From positions 1 to 59,886 of the forward strand of contig NZ_KB893564.1 of assembly GCF_000374085.1 (NCBI RefSeq): a stretch of DNA of 59,886 nucleotides, in the 5' to 3' direction. This document shows positions 54,572 through 59,886 of the stretch, piece by piece; positions within the stretch are counted from its first letter, which is position 1, and the number at the start of each line of letters is the position of its first letter. The DNA is from Spirosoma spitsbergense DSM 19989. Its GTDB lineage: Bacteria; Bacteroidota; Bacteroidia; Cytophagales; Spirosomataceae. Position numbers and translations under genes: made by a program. The notes under the pieces are model-generated. The model worked only from the letters and a program-made list of their open reading frames with translations, was not told the origin of the DNA and did no database searches.

Positions 54572-56230
54572 ATGTCAATGAAATTACTAATCTCCCTCTT
54601 TACACTAACCATCTTAGGCGCGTGGTCCGGCCCCTTAAACCACGTCAACGCCGTCACCCGAACGGCCGACGTTATCATCTACGGCGGTACGTCGGCGGCT
54701 GTAACGGCCGCGGTACAGGTTAAAAAAATGGGTAAGTCCGTCATCGTCGTTTCGCCCGATAAACACCTGGGCGGGCTGAGCGCGGGTGGGCTGGGCTTTA
54801 CCGATACGGGCGACAAATCAGTGATTGGCGGGCTGGCGCGGACGTTTTACGGACGACTTTACGACCATTATCAGAAGCCCGGCTCCTGGAACTGGGAGAA
54901 GCGGGAGCAGTTTGGCAACAAAGGGCAGGGAACCCCCGCCCTCGATGGGGCCAACCGCACCATGTGGATTTTTGAACCCCATGCCGCCGAGCAGGTGTTC
55001 GAGGATTTCGTCCGGGAAAACAACATTACCGTTTATCGCAACGAATACCTGAATCGGTCGGCGGGTGGGGTGCAGAAGCGGGGCACCGCCATCCAGTCGT
55101 TCAGGACGCTGAGCGGTACGCAATACATCGGCAAAATGTTTATCGACGTCACCTACGAGGGCGATTTGATGGCGGCAGCGGGCGTGTCGTATCACGTGGG
55201 CCGCGAAGCCAACAGCGTTTATGGGGAGGAGTTCAACGGGGTGCAGCCGGGGGTGTTTCAGCACGCTCATTATTTCAAGACCAACGTTAGCCCTTATAAA
55301 ACGCCGGGCGATCCGAACAGCGGCTTACTCCCCGAAGTATCGGCAGAACCAATCGGCGAAAAGGGGTCGGGCGACAACAAGATTCAGGCGTATTGCTTCC
55401 GGATGTGCCTGAGCAACCACCCCGACAACCGTATTCCATTCGCCAAACCCGAGGGCTACGACCCGGCCCGCTATGAACTGCTGGCGCGCGTTTATGCCAA
55501 TGGGTATACCGAAACCTTCAACAAATACGACCTTATTCCGAACCGCAAGACGGATACCAACAACCACGGCCCGTTTAGCACCGACTACCTCGGCAAGAAC
55601 TACGACTACCCCGAAGCGACCTACGAACGCAGACGCGCGATTATCCGTGACCATGAGTTGTACCAGAAAGGGCTGATGTATTTCCTGCAAAACGACCCCC
55701 GCGTATCGGCGGATGTTCATGAGCGGATGCAGGAGTGGGGGCTGCCCAAAGATGAGTTTACGGACAACGGCGGCTGGCCCCACCAGATTTATATTCGGGA
55801 AGCCCGGCGCATGGTTGGGGAGTTTGTGATGCGCGAAGCCGATGCGCTGGGCAAAACAGCCGTACCGAATCCGGTGGGCATGGGTTCCTACTCGCTGGAT
55901 GCGCACAATGCCCAGCGGTACATCAAAGCCGATGGCTTTGTGCAGAACGAGGGCGACATTGGCGTGCATCCCAAACAGCCTTACTCCATTGCGTACGGCT
56001 CAATTCTGCCCAAAGAAACCGAGTGCACCAATCTGCTGGTGCCCGTTGCCATGTCGGCAAGCCATATTGCCTACGGTTCCATTCGCATGGAGCCGGTCTT
56101 TATGATTCTGGGGCAGTCGGCAGCTACGGCGGCCGTGCTGGCCATTCAGAATAAGGTAAGTCTGCAGAAGCTACCCTACGAGAAATTAAAAGTAGTCCTT
56201 CTGAATGATGGTCAGCGACTGACCCTTTAG
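54572..56230 (+). CDS. Exported FAD-dependent oxidoreductase, second paralogue
   Basis: About 552 residues; the start at 54572 or 54578 gives signal peptide MKLLISLFTLTILGAW. It has the same landmarks as its neighbour: VIIYGGTSAAVTAAVQVKKM, HLGGLSAGGLGFTD, YHVGREANSVYGE, NRKTDTNNHGPFSTDY, IREARRMVGEFVM, SASHIAYGSIRMEP. It lacks the C-terminal beta domain. It is a tandem duplicate and the last gene of the operon, 36 bases after its paralogue. An in-frame TTG at 54551 is less likely. Confidence 0.9.
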   Translation: MSMKLLISLFTLTILGAWSGPLNHVNAVTRTADVIIYGGTSAAVTAAVQVKKMGKSVIVVSPDKHLGGLSAGGLGFTDTGDKSVIGGLARTFYGRLYDHYQKPGSWNWEKREQFGNKGQGTPALDGANRTMWIFEPHAAEQVFEDFVRENNITVYRNEYLNRSAGGVQKRGTAIQSFRTLSGTQYIGKMFIDVTYEGDLMAAAGVSYHVGREANSVYGEEFNGVQPGVFQHAHYFKTNVSPYKTPGDPNSGLLPEVSAEPIGEKGSGDNKIQAYCFRMCLSNHPDNRIPFAKPEGYDPARYELLARVYANGYTETFNKYDLIPNRKTDTNNHGPFSTDYLGKNYDYPEATYERRRAIIRDHELYQKGLMYFLQNDPRVSADVHERMQEWGLPKDEFTDNGGWPHQIYIREARRMVGEFVMREADALGKTAVPNPVGMGSYSLDAHNAQRYIKADGFVQNEGDIGVHPKQPYSIAYGSILPKETECTNLLVPVAMSASHIAYGSIRMEPVFMILGQSAATAAVLAIQNKVSLQKLPYEKLKVVLLNDGQRLTL

Positions 56231-56255
56231 TTTATCTATTGCATAAGAAGAAGCT

Positions 56256-56308
56256 CGTTCACAGAGAAGCCGCGTTTATTAAAACTGGACGCGGCTGCTC
56301 TGTGAACG
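56256..56308 (+). terminator. Terminator-like hairpin after the uptake operon
   Basis: The long stem CGTTCACAGAG...AAGCCGCGT / ACGCGGCT...CTCTGTGAACG lies 26 bases after the last operon gene and is followed by GTTGTTTC. Confidence 0.65.
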
Positions 56309-56353
56309 GTTGTTTCAGTACGCTCCTTTGTTAAGCCATTTTATTTAAGGGGT

Positions 56354-56642
56354 GCCTTCCGGCGAATTCCTACGCTGGAAACTCCTGACCAAAATCAACA
56401 TGTGTTGACGGCCGAAGAATTACCTGCCTACGGGAGTAAAAACACCTATGGACGAGGCCAACCCATTTTACGGGATTTGTTAGCCAAACGGGACGTTCTT
56501 GCTCTGGAGGTACCCTCGTCAGTAATGCCTGGCGGTATCAATTCTCTCCTTCAACCATAGCAGCATCCGCGTGGTTGAAGGAAAAGCATTGGTCATTGAT
56601 CGACGACTAATAATTCATCTAGCTTACCCGACGTTTAAGTGA
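56354..56642 (+). pseudogene. RES-domain toxin remnant
   Basis: The frame from 56354 to the TAG at 56560 reads FRRIPTLETPDQNQ, LPAYGSKNTYGRGQPILRD, DVLALEVPSSVM and GINSLLQP. The next part continues one frame over from 56562 as SIRVVEGKALVIDRRLI. This order matches the C-terminal half of RES-domain proteins (NAD+-degrading toxins): LP, xIGDxWL, xVLxVPSxVxPxExNxLLNP, then IxFDxRL. N-terminal catalytic residues are absent, and no antitoxin remains. A frameshift breaks it. Confidence 0.5.
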
Positions 56643-56750
56643 ACGATCTTGGGGTAGGGCTAGGTGGGTCTCTTTGCTATCTGTCAATCTTACTCCGTAG
56701 CGTACAGGAGCCGCCATCCGGAAAGAATCACCTGACAGTCAGTTGTAAAG

Positions 56751-56794
56751 AAGATCGTCCATCAGTCGCCTGCGAACGACTGATGGACGATCTT
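56751..56794. repeat. Perfect 18-bp palindrome
   Basis: AAGATCGTCCATCAGTCG pairs with CGACTGATGGACGATCTT over 18 bp, loop CCTGCGAA. It lies in the convergent gap between the uptake operon and the DsrE gene. T tracts are weak, so a terminator is not certain. Confidence 0.7.
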
Positions 56795-56858
56795 GCCATT
56801 TGAGAGCCGGCCTTCACCCCCGTGTTTCAGAGCGTAAGGGCAATGGCATTAGAGTTAG

Positions 56859-57311
56859 TTAAGGGTGCATGATTGCCCAGCCTTCCTGCTGGCGGATAAT
56901 CAGTTCTCCGTTGCCACTGGGTACATAACTAATAAAAGGAAACAGTTCCTTTTTATCGATCTTACGCTCCCGCATGGTGTTTTCGCACATGGCCAGAATT
57001 ACCCCCCGGCTTTGCAGCCCTTTCACCAGTTCTTCGTAGGGCTTATCGGTCCGATAGACAGATACTCCCGCCCCGTGAACGACCAGCTCTACGTCGAGCT
57101 TACCCTTCAGCCGGGGGTCATCGAGCGCGTTCTGGATATTTCGCAGCGTCCCCTTTATTTTGCCATCATCATCGGTGTTGAGCTGGTAAACTACCTGATA
57201 ATGCGCTTTCGTTGGGGTAGCTCCGTGAAATTCAGCCGGTTGTTTCTGGGCGTTGACCGCAGCCATCGTAGTCATCAGCAGGCTTACCGTCAGCAATAGG
57301 ATCGTTTTCAT
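56859..57311 (-). CDS. Exported DsrE/DsrF-like protein
   Basis: 150 residues; the start at 57311 gives the signal peptide MKTILLLTVSLLMTTMAAVNAQ. The mature part has the DsrE layout: HYQVVYQLNTDDDGKIKG, then VELVVHGAGVSVYR, and GVILAMCENTMRER with a single Cys at the position where DsrE sulfur-carriers have their cysteine. So it is likely a periplasmic sulfur-relay or related protein. It lies 37 bases after the MBL/rhodanese gene on the same strand, an obvious functional partner. Confidence 0.87.
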   Translation of the reverse strand: MKTILLLTVSLLMTTMAAVNAQKQPAEFHGATPTKAHYQVVYQLNTDDDGKIKGTLRNIQNALDDPRLKGKLDVELVVHGAGVSVYRTDKPYEELVKGLQSRGVILAMCENTMRERKIDKKELFPFISYVPSGNGELIIRQQEGWAIMHP

Positions 57312-57348
57312 CGTTTCTGGTTGGTTTAAACGTTGATTGATATAGTAG

Positions 57349-58755
57349 TTAATCCGATAGACCCGGTTTTTCAACCGGCAGGTCAGCTTCCTGCCAGGCC
57401 GTCCATGAACCCGGAACATTACTCACATCGGAGAAGCCGTTTTGTTGTAGGATACTGGCGGCAATAGAGGCCCGAAATCCTGAGCCGCAGTACACTACGA
57501 GCGGCAGACTGGGGTCCAGTTCGCTGAGATGATCGCGCAGGTGCGCTACGTATAAATGTTGGGAATTCGGTATATAGCCTGCGCTGCGTTCTTCCTCACT
57601 TCGCACGTCAAGAATAGTCAGATCAGGATCAGTCAAGTGTAGATTTAACGTCTGTACCGTCCATTCCCGCACAGATTCCAATGGCAGCGCGGCATTCTGC
57701 CAGCTGGTCATTCCCTGATGCAGATAACCCACAATGTTATCGCAGCCTACCCGAAACAGCTGCTCAGCCGCCAGGGCCAAATCCCGTTCGCTTTCGACGA
57801 TTAACAAAACTGGGTCTAACCGATCAATCATCCAGCCCACCCAGGTCGGAAATTCGGGCAGTAGGGCAATGTTGAGCGCACCCGGCACGTGGCCACCTCC
57901 GAAAGCCAGAATCGAACGGGCATCCAGAACCACTACACCGTCTTTTTGTTGCATTCGCTGCTGAAAGGTACTTGGCGACAGAGGGGGAATTACCGCAGGC
58001 TGGCCCTTCAGCGGAGCCCCCACGGTGTTCAGCTTTTTCAGGATCGGATAATGGCGGGGTGGCTCCGGTATGTCACTTAACAGCCATTCCACGAAATCAG
58101 ATGGGGAGGGATGCTTGAAGACCGGGCTGAACAGCCGCTCATTACCGATCGTACTCTGGCGCCTATCACCGATGGATTTACCGCAGGCCGACCCGGCTCC
58201 GTGACCCGGATAGAGTTCGATATGATCCCCTAATGGCAGAATTTTTTCGTACAGCGAATGATACAGATCATTCGCCAGTTGCCGGGTTTCGGCCTCACCC
58301 AGCAGATCAGGCCGGCCGGCATCCTGATTGAACAGGGTGTCGCCCGAGAAAAGGGCCAGGGGCTGATCGCCCTGTTTTTTATCGTACAGCAGCCAGGATA
58401 CGTGTTCGGGGGTGTGGCCGGGCGTATGCAGGGCCCGGAGCGTTACGTTGCCGAGCTCGATACCATCCCCGTCGTTCACCTGGGTTAGATCAAACTGGTA
58501 CGCGTCGCTGATACCACCATAAATGGGTGCGCCGGTGTGTGCCTCCAGCTCGTGTGATCCCGACACAAAATCGGCATGGATGTGTGTTTCGATAATGGCC
58601 GTGATACGCACCCCCAGGGCCTGCGCTCTGGCCAGATAGACCGCCACATCCCGACGGGGGTCAATAACGGCCACCAGACCCGCTTTGTCGTCGCCGACAA
58701 TGTAGCTAAGCTGCGCCAGTCCTTCACTGTTTATTTGTTCTAATACGAGTGCCAT
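57349..58755 (-). CDS. Persulfide-dioxygenase-like MBL hydrolase with two rhodanese domains
   Basis: 468 residues; start at 58755 (MALVLEQIN). The metallo-beta-lactamase part has THIHADFVSG (57-66), HTPGHTPEHVSW near 110, SGDTLF, and GHGAGSACGKSIG, as in ETHE1/BlhI-like sulfur enzymes. Rhodanese 1 (about 275-365) has VLDARSILAFGGGHVPGA, but its catalytic loop reads LIVESERD with no Cys. Rhodanese 2 (about 375-465) keeps VVYCGSGFRAS with the active Cys near 424. It should handle sulfane sulfur or persulfides. The long frame to 58956 adds residues with no support. Confidence 0.9.
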   Translation of the reverse strand: MALVLEQINSEGLAQLSYIVGDDKAGLVAVIDPRRDVAVYLARAQALGVRITAIIETHIHADFVSGSHELEAHTGAPIYGGISDAYQFDLTQVNDGDGIELGNVTLRALHTPGHTPEHVSWLLYDKKQGDQPLALFSGDTLFNQDAGRPDLLGEAETRQLANDLYHSLYEKILPLGDHIELYPGHGAGSACGKSIGDRRQSTIGNERLFSPVFKHPSPSDFVEWLLSDIPEPPRHYPILKKLNTVGAPLKGQPAVIPPLSPSTFQQRMQQKDGVVVLDARSILAFGGGHVPGALNIALLPEFPTWVGWMIDRLDPVLLIVESERDLALAAEQLFRVGCDNIVGYLHQGMTSWQNAALPLESVREWTVQTLNLHLTDPDLTILDVRSEEERSAGYIPNSQHLYVAHLRDHLSELDPSLPLVVYCGSGFRASIAASILQQNGFSDVSNVPGSWTAWQEADLPVEKPGLSD

Positions 58756-58783
58756 AGCGTTGATTGGTAAGAGGGTTAATAGG

Positions 58784-59653
58784 TTAAACACTGATGAATG
58801 TGCCTTCCAGATGTATATGAACAGGAGAGTGCTGGTGCAGGTAAGAAACCATTGATGCAACAGCGTGAATTTGGGTATCCCGCCGTTGCGTACCCAGTTT
58901 TTGCGGTACCCCTTGCACCGTAACAAAGGCGCACGTGTAAGATCGCTCCGGCTCAACCGGCCTCCTATTCACAAAAAGCTGCTGAATGCGCCCACCGGAT
59001 GGATTCTCCATCTTGAAAAATACCGTAATACCGCAGGCTCGTTTGACGTAACCACCCGCCTGCTCATAGGCATTCCCCGAGAAGGTTTTCTCCAGGTTTG
59101 TTTCCAGCATCTCCCGAATGTCGTGGCCAGTCAGTTCAACCAGCGAAATGACCGGATCCATCGGTACGATATTATATAATTGCCCCAGCGTAACCGGCCC
59201 CGCCGGAATGGGTGCACCGTAGCGCCAGCCGTTGGAAAAAGCGATCTCCGCACCAGTCGATTCCAGCAGGGACTTCAGGAGCAGATTGTCCATCGTTGCT
59301 TCCAGGCAGGTACTCCGATCCAGCGGGACCGTCGTTTCACCCACCACCTGCGCCATCCTTTCGCGGAAGGGCGCCAGCCCTTGTTCGACCAACATCTGCA
59401 TGATCGGCTCCGGCTCAACTGACTCAGCCACCTCCGTCAGCTGGTGTTTGTACGCCACAATCAGGCCGCCTTCCAGGGTTAACAGCAGTTCGCCCAGAAA
59501 TGCCCCCTGGCAACCTGACTCGATCAGGATTGTACCGTTTGGATGCAGTGGCTGCGTAAGACGGTCATGGGTGTGCGCACATAAGCAAACATCCACCCCA
59601 GGCACTTCCTGCAGCAGCTTGTTTGTTTGCGGTATGCCTAAATCAATGGTTAG
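58784..59653 (-). pseudogene. SoxB/5'-nucleotidase-like gene truncated by an IS5-family element
   Basis: The remaining about 285 residues are the end of the metallophosphatase domain (VDVCLCAHTHDR, ILIESGCQGAFLGEL) and the full C-terminal nucleotidase domain (EIAFSNGWRYGAPIPAGP, AYEQAGGYVKRACGI). SoxB and UshA-like enzymes share this layout. The reading frame runs upstream through DLGIPQTNKLLQEVPG to about 59653, where IS sequence begins. The N-terminal metal-binding half is lost or lies beyond the element. Its place next to DsrE and rhodanese genes favours a sulfur-linked role. Confidence 0.8.
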
Positions 59654-59886
59654 TCAATAGAGTTTATGTCAATTTAGGCTTAGGATGATTAGGATACTGA
59701 ACAGGCTTTCGTGTCACTCTGAAATTGTGCAAGCCAGCGCACAAGTGAATCACCGTACCCACAAAATCGCTTTTTCGCAACCGACATGCATCCCGAACGA
59801 TTCGATATCGTTTCGTACTCCCAATCACGTGTTCAACCTGAACCCGAATTCGCGATACCGCTTGGTTGTAGGCTTTCTGCTCCATA
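59654..59886. mobile_element. IS5-family insertion sequence, one end in window
   Basis: The IS starts with TCAATAGAGTTTATG directly after TTAG (59650-59653), a YTAR target as used by IS5-type elements. It contains the C-terminal part of the transposase and runs off the window edge. Its first ten bases recur alone at 45865. Confidence 0.75.
59664..59886 (-). CDS. IS5-family transposase, C-terminal part (cut by window edge)
   Basis: The visible 73 residues have IRVQVEHVIGSTKRYRIVRD and HLCAGLHNFRVTRKP, the conserved C-terminal signature around the catalytic glutamate of IS5-family DDE transposases (RxxVEHxIGxxKRFRI...LHNFR). The stop is ten bases from the IS end. The start lies beyond the window. 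Confidence 0.85.
   Translation of the reverse strand, partial: MEQKAYNQAVSRIRVQVEHVIGSTKRYRIVRDACRLRKSDFVGTVIHLCAGLHNFRVTRKPVQYPNHPKPKLT

Noticed and set aside
1..59886. CRISPR arrays, rRNA or tRNA genes
   Set aside because: No regularly spaced direct repeats of 25-40 bases and no cloverleaf or rRNA-like segment was recognised by eye. A tRNAscan and Infernal run would settle it.

Overview
The window reads as chromosome of a Bacteroidota bacterium of the order Cytophagales, most like Spirosoma or a close relative. The basis is a SusC/SusD pair with an ECF sigma factor and FecR anti-sigma factor, a GLPGLI-family protein, the Bacteroidota-type ornithine carbamoyltransferase paralogue argF', a DUF4260 protein, many YxFQPT-type or OmpA-type envelope proteins, and two exact matches to the Bacteroidota -7 promoter element TAnnTTTG. 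The genus is inference from protein resemblance, not from a search. No rRNA, tRNA, CRISPR array or replication origin was recognised.

Layout. The left edge (1-271) is the 3' end of an IS4-type transposase. 0.6-11.1 kb holds envelope and redox functions: two different vanadium-haloperoxidase/PAP2 proteins, a universal stress protein, a TPR protein and a YdeP-type molybdopterin oxidoreductase, most closed by clear hairpin terminators. 11.2-18.9 kb is membrane and ion physiology: a coiled-coil anchor protein, a ClC chloride channel, a CPA1 Na+/H+ antiporter, a DUF389 protein and an OmpR/HK two-component pair. 19.0-23.9 kb, all on the minus strand, is argD-argF'-argB followed by kdgK-eda. 24.2-26.5 kb holds three tandem paralogous small lipoproteins, two of them followed by hairpins with an identical stem. 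26.6-28.8 kb is clpP and clpX, with a divergent XRE regulator.

29.4-31.7 kb is a distinctly AT-richer two-gene insert: a RecF/AAA_21-like ATPase translationally coupled to a small TOPRIM-like protein. It is the best candidate in the window for a poorly described, defence-like system. 31.7-44.4 kb returns to ordinary accessory genes: M42 peptidase, NTF2-like protein, MFS carrier, OmpA protein, ABC exporter, NAD(P)-dependent epimerase, an overlapping AraC/Uma2/BtuF-like trio, GLPGLI. Several palindromic or tandem short repeats lie between or inside these genes.

44.6-45.9 kb is an insertion-sequence graveyard: an IS1-type transposase with an in-frame stop, a multiply broken IS630-type transposase, and a solitary IS5-type end. 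Directly downstream lies a six-gene same-strand unit, ECF sigma - FecR - SusC - SusD - two tandem FAD oxidoreductases (45.9-56.2 kb), with gaps of 36 bp or less. This looks like a TonB-dependent uptake locus without any glycoside hydrolase. 56.3-56.6 kb has a decayed RES-domain toxin remnant and an 18-bp perfect palindrome. The right end (56.9-59.9 kb) is a sulfur-type cluster: exported DsrE-like protein, metallo-beta-lactamase/double-rhodanese protein, and a SoxB/5'-nucleotidase-like gene cut off by an IS5-family element at a YTAR target.
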